64,000 bases of DNA from Methylorubrum salsuginis (GTDB taxonomy: Bacteria; Pseudomonadota; Alphaproteobacteria; Rhizobiales; Beijerinckiaceae). The stretch's first letter is position 1. Every line of letters begins with the position of its first letter. Location: positions 62,001 to 126,000 of the forward strand of contig NZ_FOSV01000015.1 in the NCBI RefSeq assembly GCF_900114375.1. The letters run 5' to 3'. The notes under the pieces were generated by a model that worked only from the letters and a program-made list of their open reading frames with translations, made no database searches and was not told where the DNA came from. The position numbers and the translations under genes are program-made. Of this stretch, positions 24,070 through 32,291 are shown piece after piece.

Positions 24070-24477
24070 TTACCAGTCGCGCTGGAGCCGGACGGCGATC
24101 CGGCTCGGGCGGGCGCCGGCCAGGCTGCGCTCGAGGGCGGACAGCGCCGCCCTGGCCTTCACCAGCCGGGGCGCGCGCCAATCGCGTCCCCGTGTGGCGA
24201 GGACGGCCTCGCCGAGACGGTCGCCCGCGGCGACGAGCCGGTCCACCGCCCGCAGGATGCGCGGCGATTCCTCGGTCAGCACGCAGAGATCGGAGAGGTG
24301 GTTGCGCAAAGCGTGCAACTCGTCGCGCCCCCCGTTCTCACCGGCGAGATGCGCCAAGCTCCGGTCCATGCCGGCGATCAACCCCGCCAGCGGCTCCGGG
24401 ACGGAGCGCCCCTTCGGCCGCGCGGGAACCTCCGCCATCTGCGGGGCCAGGAGGTCTCGGGCAGGCGGCACGTGCAT
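24070..24477 (-). CDS. Hypothetical protein, helical
   Basis: 135 residues from ATG 24477 (MHVPPARDLLAPQMAEVP). No family is recognised. The protein is Arg/Leu/Ala-rich and predicted largely helical: LAGLIAGMDRSLAHLAGENGGRDELHALRNHLSDLCVL, then RILRAVDRLVAAGDRLGEAVL and RLVKARAALSALERSLAG. No signal peptide or membrane segment is seen. Composition is balanced enough to be a real gene rather than a shadow, and a family-2 element begins 10 bases after the stop, as it does after two certain genes. The frame is open further upstream, so the start is uncertain. Confidence 0.5.
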   Translation of the reverse strand: MHVPPARDLLAPQMAEVPARPKGRSVPEPLAGLIAGMDRSLAHLAGENGGRDELHALRNHLSDLCVLTEESPRILRAVDRLVAAGDRLGEAVLATRGRDWRAPRLVKARAALSALERSLAGARPSRIAVRLQRDW

Positions 24478-24759
24478 GTCGGCTCCGCTCGATGAGGATT
24501 TCGTTCTAAACTCCCGATCCCTCGACGGTTTCCCACCCCGACGCCCACCGGCGAACGATTTGCGGGATTTCCCGGGGATTTCTTCGTGGCCGGGCGGAGC
24601 GCCCCCTTGTGTCCGCTTCGCGCCCCGACATGGTAAACGCAACCTTAGGAATAACAACCCGGCGCGATCCCGAAACCCGTTCCGTTCCGCGCGCTGGTGG
24701 AAAAGATCGTTTTCGACCGCCGGGACGATCGAGACGCAATTCGGCAAAGAAGGTCGTGG

Positions 24760-25476
24760 TCAGCGCTCGGAGCGCGGCCGGCGCAGAGCGTAGACCAGGG
24801 CACCGCCACTCATCAGGGCGAGGGCGTACCACGTCAGGGCGTAGACGAGGTGGTCGTTGCGGAACGCGACGACAGTGAGGCCGCCGACCGGGAGGCCGCC
24901 GGGATTGGGCGTCGCGTCGGCGTCGATGAAATAGGGCGCGACGTCACGCAGGGTCCGGGCGGCGGCGAGGGCCGACACGTCGCGGGAATACCAGCGGTCG
25001 GCGGCCGGATCGTTGTGACGCAGGAAGCCGCCGCCGGGTTCCGAGAGGCGTAGCAGGCCGGTGACGGTGGATTCGCCGGCCGGTTCGGCGCGCTCGGAGC
25101 GGTCCTTGCGGTCGCCGGGGACGAAGCCGCGGTTGATCAGGACCGTGGTGCCGTCGGCCTGCACCAGGGGTGTCAGGACCCAGAAACCGGCGCCGCGCTC
25201 GGTGAGGGCCTGCACCAGGGCCGCCCGATCGTGCTCGAAGCGGCCGGTGACGCGGACCCGACGATACTCGATCGCTTGTCCGTCCAAATGCCCCCATTCG
25301 GTGCTCGGGGGCGGCGCGACGGGTTCGGCGCGCAGGCGCGCCTCGACGCGGGCGATCAGGTCGAGCTTCCAGGCGCGGCGCTGGACCTGCCAGGTGCCGA
25401 GGGCGAGGAACACGCCGACGAGGCCGAGCCCGGCGAGCGCCAGGACGGCCCGCCGGACATCGAACCCCCGCGACAC
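24760..25476 (-). CDS. SURF1 family cytochrome oxidase biogenesis protein
   Basis: 238 residues: an N-terminal TM helix (AVLALAGLGLVGVFLALGTWQVQRRAWK, with the conserved GTWQ-x-R-R-WK motif), a periplasmic domain with EYRRVRVTGRF and GFWVLTPLVQADGTTVLINRGFVPGD, and a C-terminal TM helix (HLVYALTWYALALMSGGALVYAL). SURF1 delivers or stabilises heme a at the binuclear centre of terminal oxidases. It follows cyoD by 10 bases, so it is dedicated to this quinol oxidase; Paracoccus has such a quinol-oxidase-specific paralogue (Surf1q) in its qox operon. Confidence 0.92.
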   Translation of the reverse strand: MSRGFDVRRAVLALAGLGLVGVFLALGTWQVQRRAWKLDLIARVEARLRAEPVAPPPSTEWGHLDGQAIEYRRVRVTGRFEHDRAALVQALTERGAGFWVLTPLVQADGTTVLINRGFVPGDRKDRSERAEPAGESTVTGLLRLSEPGGGFLRHNDPAADRWYSRDVSALAAARTLRDVAPYFIDADATPNPGGLPVGGLTVVAFRNDHLVYALTWYALALMSGGALVYALRRPRSER

Positions 25477-25486
25477 CGGATCCGGC

Positions 25487-25888
25487 CTACGGCGCGTGGC
25501 GCGCGTCGTCGGCGGTGATCGGCATCATGTTGGTGTTGAGGTGGTGCATCACCCAGATCGAGCCGCACAGGGTGATCACGACGATGGTGACGGTGAAGAT
25601 CAGCGCCAGGAAGGTCCAGCCGCCCTCCGACTTCGTGTTCATGTGCAGGAAGTAGACCATGTGGACCACGATCTGCACCACGGCGAAGCCGAGGATGACC
25701 ACGCCGGTGATCAGCTTGTCGCCGATCACGTCGCCCATCACCAGCCAGAACGGGATCGCGGTCAGGATCACCGACAGGACGAAGCCGGTCACGTAATCCT
25801 TGAACGAGCCGTGGCCGTGGACCGCACCGTGTCCGTGATCGTCGTGACCGTGGCCGTGATTTGCGGCGTGTCCGCTCGCGCCGCTCAT
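25487..25888 (-). CDS. cyoD: Cytochrome o ubiquinol oxidase subunit IV
   Basis: 133 residues from ATG 25888, overlapping the cyoC stop by 4 bases. The N-terminus is a His/Gly-rich run (about ten His in the first 27 residues) that is not part of the family core and could bind metal. Three TM helices follow (YVTGFVLSVILTAIPFWLVM, LITGVVILGFAVVQIVVHMVYFLHM, FLALIFTVTIVVITLCGSIWVM). The VVHMVYFLHM motif is diagnostic of CyoD/QoxD. CyoD assists assembly of the CuB site. The upstream open frame is the shadow of cyoC. Confidence 0.93.
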   Translation of the reverse strand: MSGASGHAANHGHGHDDHGHGAVHGHGSFKDYVTGFVLSVILTAIPFWLVMGDVIGDKLITGVVILGFAVVQIVVHMVYFLHMNTKSEGGWTFLALIFTVTIVVITLCGSIWVMHHLNTNMMPITADDARHAP

Positions 25889-26532
25889 TGCAGCACTCCC
25901 ATCAGGTAGACGAAGGTGAAGACGCCGATCCAGATCACGTCGAGGAAGTGCCAGAACATCGACAGGCACATCAGCCGGCGCTTGTTCTCGACAATCAGGC
26001 CGCGCTGGCGCACCTGCAGCATCAGCACGGAGAGCCAGATCAGGCCGAAGGTGACGTGCAGGCCGTGGGTGCCGACCAGCGTGAAGAACGAGGACAGGAA
26101 GGCGCTGCGCTGGGGCGTGGCGCCCTCATGGATCAGGTGCGCGAACTCATAGAGCTCGATGCCGATGAAGGCCGCGCCGAACAGGCCGGTGACGGCCAGC
26201 CAGAGTTGGGTCTTCTGGACGTCCTCACGCTCCATCGCCAGCATGGCGAAGCCGTAGGTGATGGAGGAGAACAGCAGCATCGCGGTGTTCACCGCGACGA
26301 GGCTCAGGTCGAACAGGTCCTTCGGCGAGGGCCCGGCCGCGTAGTTGCGGCCGAGCACGGCGTAGGTGGCGAACAGGACCGTGAAGATGAGGCAGTCGCT
26401 CATCAGGTAGATCCAGAAGCCGAGCATCGTGCTCCCTTCCGGGTGATGCTCGCCCGCGAGATCCTGGAAGGACGGCTCGTCGGCCTGCGCCACACCGTCC
26501 CGGTGCAGCGCGTCGGTTGCGTAGCTCGCCAT
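25885..26532 (-). CDS. cyoC: Cytochrome o ubiquinol oxidase subunit III
   Basis: 215 residues, five TM helices as in bo3 oxidases. Landmarks: GFWIYLMSDCLIFTVLFATYAVL, the subunit III Glu in AAFIGIELYEFAHLI, FFTLVGTHGLHVTFGLIWL (conserved GTHGLHV) and the C-terminal WHFLDVIWIGVFTFVYLMG. The first 30 residues are hydrophilic. It starts 5 bases after the cyoB stop and overlaps cyoD. It stabilises the proton-pumping core. Confidence 0.95.
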   Translation of the reverse strand: MASYATDALHRDGVAQADEPSFQDLAGEHHPEGSTMLGFWIYLMSDCLIFTVLFATYAVLGRNYAAGPSPKDLFDLSLVAVNTAMLLFSSITYGFAMLAMEREDVQKTQLWLAVTGLFGAAFIGIELYEFAHLIHEGATPQRSAFLSSFFTLVGTHGLHVTFGLIWLSVLMLQVRQRGLIVENKRRLMCLSMFWHFLDVIWIGVFTFVYLMGVLQ

Positions 26533-26537
26533 CTCGA

Positions 26538-28547
26538 TCAGGCCCGTCCCGCCACGGCGAGGGCGTCCGTCCGCTGGGCTTCGGTGCGGACGACCGTCTC
26601 GGCCGGGATGTAGAAGTCACGGTTGTAGTTGAAGGTGTGGGCGATCGCGACGACCAGGGTCGCCACCGCGGTGAGCGCGGCCAGCCACCAGATGTACCAG
26701 ATCATCGCGAACGAGAAGGCGATGCTGATCACGCCGAGGATGACGCCGGTGGCGGTGTTCTTCGGCATGTGGATCGAGTGGAAGCCGGTCACCGGCCGCT
26801 GGAAGTTGCGGGCCTTCATCTGCCACCACGCGTCGAGCTGATGCACGACCGGCGTGAAGGCGAAATTGTAGTCCGGCGGCGGCGAGGAGGTGGACCATTC
26901 GAGCGTCCGGCCACCCCAGGGATCGCCGGTCACGTCGCGTAGCGCCTCGCGGTTTTTGATCGAGACCGCGAACTGCACGATCATGGCGCCGATGCCGATG
27001 GCGATCAGGCCCGCGCCGATGGCGGCCACGACGAACCAGGGCTGGAGCGAGGGATCGTCGAAGTGCTGGGCGCGGCGGGTGACGCCCATCAGGCCGAGCA
27101 CGTAGAGCGGCATGAAGGCGACGTAGAAGCCGATGGTCCAGAACCAGAAGCTGACCTTGCCCCAGAACTGGTCGAGCTTGAACCCGAAGGCCTTGGGCCA
27201 CCAGTAGTTCACGCCGGCGAACATGCCGAACAGCACGCCGCCGATGATCACGTTGTGGAAGTGGGCGATCAGGAACAGCGAGTTGTGGAGCACGAAGTCG
27301 GCCGGGGGCACGGCGAGCAGCACGCCGGTCATGCCGCCGATGACGAAGGTGACCATGAAGCTCACGGTCCACAGCATCGGCACGTCGAACCGGATCCGGC
27401 CGCGATACATCGTGAACAGCCAGTTGAAGATCTTGGCGCCCGTCGGGATCGAGATGATCATCGTCGTGATGCCGAAGAACGAGTTCACGTTCGCGCCCGA
27501 GCCCATCGTGAAGAAGTGGTGCAGCCACACAAGGTAGGACAGGATCGTGATCACGACTGTCGCGTAGACCATCGAGGTGTAGCCGAACAGGCGCTTGCCG
27601 GAGAAGGTCGAGGTGATCTCCGAGAACACGCCGAAGGCCGGCAGGATGAGGATGTAGACCTCCGGGTGACCCCAGATCCAGATGAGGTTGAAGTACATCA
27701 TCGGGTTGCCGCCGAGGTCGTTCGTGAAGAAGTGCGTGCCGACGTAACGGTCGAGGGTCAGCAGCGCGAGAACGGCGGCGAGGATCGGGAAGGCGGCGAC
27801 GATCAGCACGTTGGTGCAGAGCGAGGTCCAGGTGAAGATCGGCATCTTCATCATCGACATGCCGGGCGCGCGCATCTTCACGATGGTCGCCACCAGGTTG
27901 ATGCCGGACAGCGTCGTCCCGATGCCCGCGATCTGCAGGCCCCAGATATAGTAGTCGACACCCACCCCCGGGCTCATGTCGGCCCCCGAGAGCGGCGGGT
28001 AGGCGAGCCAGCCGGTGCGGGCGAACTCGCCGACGAACAGCGAGATCATCGTGGTGACGGCACCCGAGACCGTCATCCAGAAGGAGAAGTTGTTGAGGAA
28101 CGGGAAGGCGACGTCGCGGGCGCCGATCTGCAGCGGCACGACGTAGTTCATCAGCCCCGTGACGAACGGCATCGCCACGAAGAAGATCATGATCACGCCG
28201 TGCGCCGTGAAGATCTGGTCGTAGTGGTGCGGCGGCAGGTAGCCTTCGTTCGCGCCGAACGAGATCGCCTGCTGCGAGCGCATCAGCAGCGCGTCGGCGA
28301 AGCCCCGCAGCAGCATCACGAGGGCCAGCACCACGTACATGATGCCGATCTTCTTGTGATCGACCGAGGTCACCCAGTCCCGCCAGAGCGGACCCCAGAA
28401 CCGGAAATAGGTGATGGCGGCCAGCACCGCGAGGCCGCCCACGGCGACGCCCGCGAAGGTCACTTGCAGGATCGGCTCGTGGTAGGGGATGTCCGCGAGC
28501 GTCAGACGCCCGAACAGGAGCCGCTGGAGGTCCGTGTCAGAGAACAT
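26538..28547 (-). CDS. cyoB: Cytochrome o ubiquinol oxidase subunit I
   Basis: 669 residues from ATG 28547 (MFSDTDLQRLLFGRL), close to E. coli CyoB (663). The heme-copper oxidase core is intact: FTAHGVIMIFFVAMPFVTGL (low-spin heme His), WIWGHPEVYILILPAFG (CuB His cross-linked to Tyr), WLHHFFTMG (the two further CuB His), and FLIAHFHNVIIGGVLFG (heme o3 and low-spin heme His). It reduces O2 to water with electrons from ubiquinol and pumps protons. The N- and C-terminal extra helices are those of quinol oxidases. The frame is open far upstream, but that sequence is the cyoA shadow. Confidence 0.97.
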   Translation of the reverse strand: MFSDTDLQRLLFGRLTLADIPYHEPILQVTFAGVAVGGLAVLAAITYFRFWGPLWRDWVTSVDHKKIGIMYVVLALVMLLRGFADALLMRSQQAISFGANEGYLPPHHYDQIFTAHGVIMIFFVAMPFVTGLMNYVVPLQIGARDVAFPFLNNFSFWMTVSGAVTTMISLFVGEFARTGWLAYPPLSGADMSPGVGVDYYIWGLQIAGIGTTLSGINLVATIVKMRAPGMSMMKMPIFTWTSLCTNVLIVAAFPILAAVLALLTLDRYVGTHFFTNDLGGNPMMYFNLIWIWGHPEVYILILPAFGVFSEITSTFSGKRLFGYTSMVYATVVITILSYLVWLHHFFTMGSGANVNSFFGITTMIISIPTGAKIFNWLFTMYRGRIRFDVPMLWTVSFMVTFVIGGMTGVLLAVPPADFVLHNSLFLIAHFHNVIIGGVLFGMFAGVNYWWPKAFGFKLDQFWGKVSFWFWTIGFYVAFMPLYVLGLMGVTRRAQHFDDPSLQPWFVVAAIGAGLIAIGIGAMIVQFAVSIKNREALRDVTGDPWGGRTLEWSTSSPPPDYNFAFTPVVHQLDAWWQMKARNFQRPVTGFHSIHMPKNTATGVILGVISIAFSFAMIWYIWWLAALTAVATLVVAIAHTFNYNRDFYIPAETVVRTEAQRTDALAVAGRA

Positions 28548-28597
28548 GGGGTGTCTCGTACCGTAAATTCTCGTCGTGGATTCGCTTGGCCGACGGA

Positions 28598-29731
28598 TCA
28601 GTTGTTGAGCTGGTTGGGCGCGGGCGAATTCTCGCCCTTGCCGTGCGGACCGTGGTCCTTCGAGTCGGACGGCTTGTCGCTGCGCGGCGCGTGGTGCGAG
28701 GCTGGGCCGTTGGCGCCCGGAGCCTCGTCGCCGCGCTCGGCGTGGCGGTTGTCGTATTGCAGCCGCTCGGCATTCTCGCGGCTGTCCTTGCCGGCGCCGC
28801 CCTTGGCGTCGATGGCCATCATCTCGTGCATGCACATCTTGCCGGGGATGGCGCACATGCCGAGGATCGAGCCGAACAGGCCGTCGGCGACCGACGAATA
28901 GTAGGTGACCGGCACCTGCTCGCTCGGGCGCTCCAGTTCGAGATAGGCGTCGCGCGACAGGTCCTTGCCCTCGGCCTTCGCCTTGGCGATCCACTTGTCG
29001 AAGCCGTCCTTGTCGAGGCCGTGGAACTTGAAGGTCATGTGCGAGAAGCCGGTGCCGCTGTAGTGCGACGACAGGCCGTTATACGCGCCTTCCTTGTTGA
29101 TCACCGCGTGCAGCTTGGTCTCCATGCCGGGCATGGCGTAGATCATCCCGGCGAGGGCGGGGATGTAGAAGGCGTTCATCACCGAGGAGGCCGTGATCCT
29201 GAAGGTGATCGGACGATCGACCGGCGCGGCCGCCTCGTTGACCACCGCCACCCCGTATTCCGGGTAGAAGAACAGCCATTTCCAATCGAGGGCGACGACC
29301 TGCACCTCGAGCGGCTTGGTGTCGGCCGGCACCGGCTTGCCCGGCTCGATGCGCGAGAGCGGCCGGAACGGGTCGAGGGTGTGGGTGCTGATCCAGGTCA
29401 GCGCGCCGAGCGCGATGATGATCATCAGCGGCGCGGTCCAGATCACGACCTCCAGCGCGGTCGAGTGATCCCAGTCGGGATCGTGGCGGGCCTGCGTGTT
29501 CGAGGCGCGGTAGCGCCACGCGAACAGCAGGGTCAGCGCGATCACCGGGACGATGATCAGCAGCATCAGGCCGGTGGAGGCGACGACGAGGTTGCGCTGC
29601 TGCAGCGCCACGTCGCCCGAGGGGAACATGACCTGCAGGTTGCAGCCCGCGAGCAGGGGCAGCAGCGGCAGCAGCAGGACGCCGCGCAGCAGGCGGCGTG
29701 CGGCGCTTCCGGGCGCGCGGGAAACTTGCAT
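28598..29731 (-). CDS. cyoA: Cytochrome o ubiquinol oxidase subunit II (lipoprotein)
   Basis: 377 residues from ATG 29731; in-frame starts further upstream exist. A lipoprotein signal (LLLPLLPLLAGCNLQ, lipobox LAGC) is followed by two TM helices and the cupredoxin domain (WKWLFFYPEYGVAVVNEAAAPVD, ASSVMNAFYIPALAGMIYAMPGM). The CuA ligands of cytochrome c oxidases are missing: the region reads SSHYSGTGFSHM with no Cys pair, which identifies a quinol oxidase. The last 75 residues are a hydrophilic His/Asp/Asn-rich tail. First oxidase gene of the operon, 50 bases before cyoB. Confidence 0.95.
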   Translation of the reverse strand: MQVSRAPGSAARRLLRGVLLLPLLPLLAGCNLQVMFPSGDVALQQRNLVVASTGLMLLIIVPVIALTLLFAWRYRASNTQARHDPDWDHSTALEVVIWTAPLMIIIALGALTWISTHTLDPFRPLSRIEPGKPVPADTKPLEVQVVALDWKWLFFYPEYGVAVVNEAAAPVDRPITFRITASSVMNAFYIPALAGMIYAMPGMETKLHAVINKEGAYNGLSSHYSGTGFSHMTFKFHGLDKDGFDKWIAKAKAEGKDLSRDAYLELERPSEQVPVTYYSSVADGLFGSILGMCAIPGKMCMHEMMAIDAKGGAGKDSRENAERLQYDNRHAERGDEAPGANGPASHHAPRSDKPSDSKDHGPHGKGENSPAPNQLNN

Positions 29732-29851
29732 GGCCGAGGGTGTCACCGATGGTCCTGCCACGGGTCTTCGTTCCATCTCATGGGTCGCGCCGCGGCGACC
29801 GCGTTCGGTTCGTCCCGGCGCCGCACCGGCGGCCGGGACGCTCAAGCGAAA

Positions 29852-31186
29852 TCACATCTGCCGCAGTTCGGAGCGGTCGAGGGAGAGCGCCAGCAGCGTC
29901 GCGAGCGCGCCCGACAGCAGGTACACGCCGACGAGGGCGAGCCCGTACTCGGTGGAAAGGTACAGCACCACCAGGGGGGCGAAGCCCGCGCCGAACAGCC
30001 AAGCCAGGTCGGAGGTCAACGCGGCGCCGGAGTAGCGGTAGCGCTGGCCGAGCCGCGAGGTCACGGCGCCCGCGGTCTGGCCGTAGGACAGGCCGAGCAG
30101 CATGAAGCCGACATTGACGTAGATGGTCTGGCCGATGGCGTTCTCGCCGAAGATCAGCGGCGCCAGGATCGAGCCGCAGGCGAAGACGGTGATCAGGCCG
30201 GCGCTGATGATGAGGATGTTGCGCCGCCCGATCTGGTCGGCGATCAGCCCCGAGGCCGCGACCGCGCCGGCGCAGATGATGGCGCCGGAGAACTGCACCA
30301 TCAGGAAGTCGCCCGCCGAACGATCGCTGTTGAGGGTGTTCCACGCGATCGGGAAGATCGTGACGAGGTGGAACAGGGCGAAGCTCGCCAGCGGCACGAA
30401 GGCGCCGATCCACACGTCGAGGGCATGGTGACGGGTGAGGTCGACGATGCCGACGGGCTGGAGATGGCCCTTGTCGAGGAGGCGGGTGAATTCCGGCGTC
30501 GCGATCAGGCGCAGCCGCGCGAACAGGGCGACGACGTTGATCGTGAAGGCGCAGAAGAACGGGAAGCGCCAGCCCCAGTCGAGGAAGTCGTCCGGCGTCA
30601 GGTTGACGACGAAGAACGAGAACAGGGCGCTGGCCACCATGAAGCCGATCGGCGCGCCGAGCTGCGGGATCATGGCGTACCAGCCGCGGCGCTCGCGCGG
30701 GGCGTTGAGGGCGAGCAGCGAGGCGAGCCCGTCCCAGGCGCCGCCCAGCGCGAGGCCCTGGAGGATGCGCAGGACCGCGAGCAGCTCGATCGCCACCTGA
30801 CCGATCGCGTTGTAGCTCGGCAGGAAGCTGATCGCCGCGGTGGAGCCGCCGAGCAGGAACAGCGCGATCGTGAGCTTCACGCCGCGGCCGTAGCGCTCGT
30901 GGACCTTCATGAACAGGATCGAGCCGATCGGCCGCGCGACGAAGGCCAGCGCGAAGATCGCGAAGGAATAGAGCGTCGCGGCGAGCGGCTCGGCGAAGGG
31001 GAAGAAGACCTTCGGGAACACCAGCACCGAGGCGATGCCGAAGACGAAGAAGTCGAAATATTCCGATGCGCGCCCGATCACCACGCCGAGCGCGATGTCG
31101 TTGGGGCTGACGTGGCCGTGGCTCATCGCCACCTGCGCGTCGCGCTCGAGGGAACTCGAATTGGCCGATGCGGGGTTGGTGGTCAT
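29852..31186 (-). CDS. MFS transporter, metabolite:H+ symporter (MHS) type
   Basis: 444 residues from ATG 31186, with 12 hydrophobic segments. MHS features: GVVIGRASEYFDFFVFGIASVLVFPKVFFP at the first helix, FVARPIGSILFMKVHERYGRGVKL (motif A region), LRILQGLALGGAWDGLASLL and the duplicated DQIGRRNILI in the second half. Homologues carry small carboxylates or betaine-like compounds; the substrate is not predictable. It lies 120 bases upstream of cyoA in the same direction and is probably the first gene of the oxidase transcript. Confidence 0.88.
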   Translation of the reverse strand: MTTNPASANSSSLERDAQVAMSHGHVSPNDIALGVVIGRASEYFDFFVFGIASVLVFPKVFFPFAEPLAATLYSFAIFALAFVARPIGSILFMKVHERYGRGVKLTIALFLLGGSTAAISFLPSYNAIGQVAIELLAVLRILQGLALGGAWDGLASLLALNAPRERRGWYAMIPQLGAPIGFMVASALFSFFVVNLTPDDFLDWGWRFPFFCAFTINVVALFARLRLIATPEFTRLLDKGHLQPVGIVDLTRHHALDVWIGAFVPLASFALFHLVTIFPIAWNTLNSDRSAGDFLMVQFSGAIICAGAVAASGLIADQIGRRNILIISAGLITVFACGSILAPLIFGENAIGQTIYVNVGFMLLGLSYGQTAGAVTSRLGQRYRYSGAALTSDLAWLFGAGFAPLVVLYLSTEYGLALVGVYLLSGALATLLALSLDRSELRQM

Positions 31187-31262
31187 CGCGGGCAGCCGGC
31201 TCGCCTCTAGCACTATGGCCGCGCCCGTCTTCGGTGTTCACGCGGCGTTCGGCTTGTGCCTA

Positions 31263-31282
31263 GCGGATGGGATACCATCCGC
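31263..31282 (-). promoter_or_regulatory. Short perfect palindrome upstream of the MFS-cyo unit
   Basis: GCGGATGG-GATA-CCATCCGC (8-bp arms, 4-base spacer) lies 77 bases before the MFS start codon. Symmetry and position suggest an operator or 5' leader hairpin for the oxidase operon. No known regulator motif was recognised. Confidence 0.35.
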
Positions 31283-31335
31283 AAAGTGGATTCGGCGTCG
31301 CGGCCGGTCCGGCAGTTCGGCCATGCAGCGCAAGC

Positions 31336-31385
31336 GCGGCTCATGCATTCTGGCGCGCGACGCGGCGGAATAATGCATGAGCCGC
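31336..31385 (-). terminator. Long perfect inverted repeat between the DUF2490 gene and the MFS-cyo unit
   Basis: GCGGCTCATGCATT (31336-31349) and its exact complement AATGCATGAGCCGC (31372-31385) flank a 22-base spacer. It is 33 bases past the DUF2490 stop and 150 bases before the MFS start, so it could end the first transcript or regulate the second. No T-tract follows. Confidence 0.45.
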
Positions 31386-31417
31386 ACCGCGCCGATGCGT
31401 CCCGATTCGGCGCGCGC

Positions 31418-32092
31418 TCAGTAGCGCAGGAAGAGATTGAGCGAGAGGACGTGGTTGACCTCGACGCGCGCGGCCGGCGCGTTCACCGTCTGGTTGAGAT
31501 AGCCGAGTTCGACCGTGGATTTGCCCTGGAGCGGGATTTCGAGCCCGACGAAGGTGCGGATCTGGTCGAAGCCGGCCCGCGCCCCCCAATCGGTGTCGTT
31601 CAACGCCACGAACACCTCGCTCGACACCAGGGCCTTGAGGCCGCTCGTGTCACCGAAGATCGGATGGGAGGCGCGCAGCATCTCCCGGAACCGGAAGCCG
31701 ACATCGCGCCCGTCGGATTGCCAGCGCTGCTCGAACCGGGTGCGCGAGGACAGCTTGAAGCGTTCGAATTCGCCGATCTCCCAGCTGAGCTGCTGGAAGC
31801 TGCGGTCCTCGGCAAAGCCCGGCAGCCCCGCGGGCGTGTTCTCGACGCGGGCGTAGCCCTGGTAGATCGTGAGCTTGTCGTCGAGCTTCCAGCCGACGGC
31901 CGGGCGCAGGATGAGCTGATCGAGCCGGGAGATGTCGCCGCCGAAGCGCGGCTGGACCTCGGCGAAGTAGGTGACATCGCCGTAGGTGCCGAACAGGGTG
32001 GTGTTGAGCCAGAACTGGGTGTCCTGCGCCGCGGCGGGGCTCGCCGTGACGAGGGCCAGGGCCGTCAGGAGGGAGCGCGTCCGGCTGGGCAC
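31418..32092 (-). CDS. DUF2490 family outer-membrane beta-barrel-like protein
   Basis: 224 residues from GTG 32092, chosen because AGAGGT lies 8 bases upstream and a good signal peptide results (SLLTALALVTASPAAAQ). An upstream ATG at 32137 is in frame. The mature part alternates polar and hydrophobic residues in beta strands: FWLNTTLFGTYGDVTYFAEVQPRFG, YQGYARVENTPAG, RFEQRWQ. It ends LSLNLFLRY with a terminal aromatic residue, the outer-membrane barrel insertion signal. DUF2490 has no assigned function. Confidence 0.78.
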   Translation of the reverse strand: MPSRTRSLLTALALVTASPAAAQDTQFWLNTTLFGTYGDVTYFAEVQPRFGGDISRLDQLILRPAVGWKLDDKLTIYQGYARVENTPAGLPGFAEDRSFQQLSWEIGEFERFKLSSRTRFEQRWQSDGRDVGFRFREMLRASHPIFGDTSGLKALVSSEVFVALNDTDWGARAGFDQIRTFVGLEIPLQGKSTVELGYLNQTVNAPAARVEVNHVLSLNLFLRY

Positions 32093-32253
32093 GAGGGGGA
32101 CCTCTGGCGGCGTTGACCCGCAACCCGTCTGCGGCACGGGCTCAGATGTCGGGCCTGGCGGGGGCGGGGTCCAGCGTTTTGCGGCGTGACGGGGCGGTGA
32201 CGATGGGGCTGTGGCGCTTCGGTGACAGGCAGGTTCCTGCGATGGCCGCCCAT

Positions 32254-32281
32254 CCCCTCGCCCCGCAGACGGGGCGAGGGG
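32254..32281 (-). terminator. Hairpin terminator after the RND pump gene
   Basis: Perfect 11-bp stem CCCCTCGCCCC / GGGGCGAGGGG with a 6-base loop, starting 10 bases beyond the stop of the RND permease on the minus strand. There is no T-tract. The sequence is symmetric, so it could also act on the opposite strand. Confidence 0.6.
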
Positions 32282-32291
32282 CTCTCACCGG

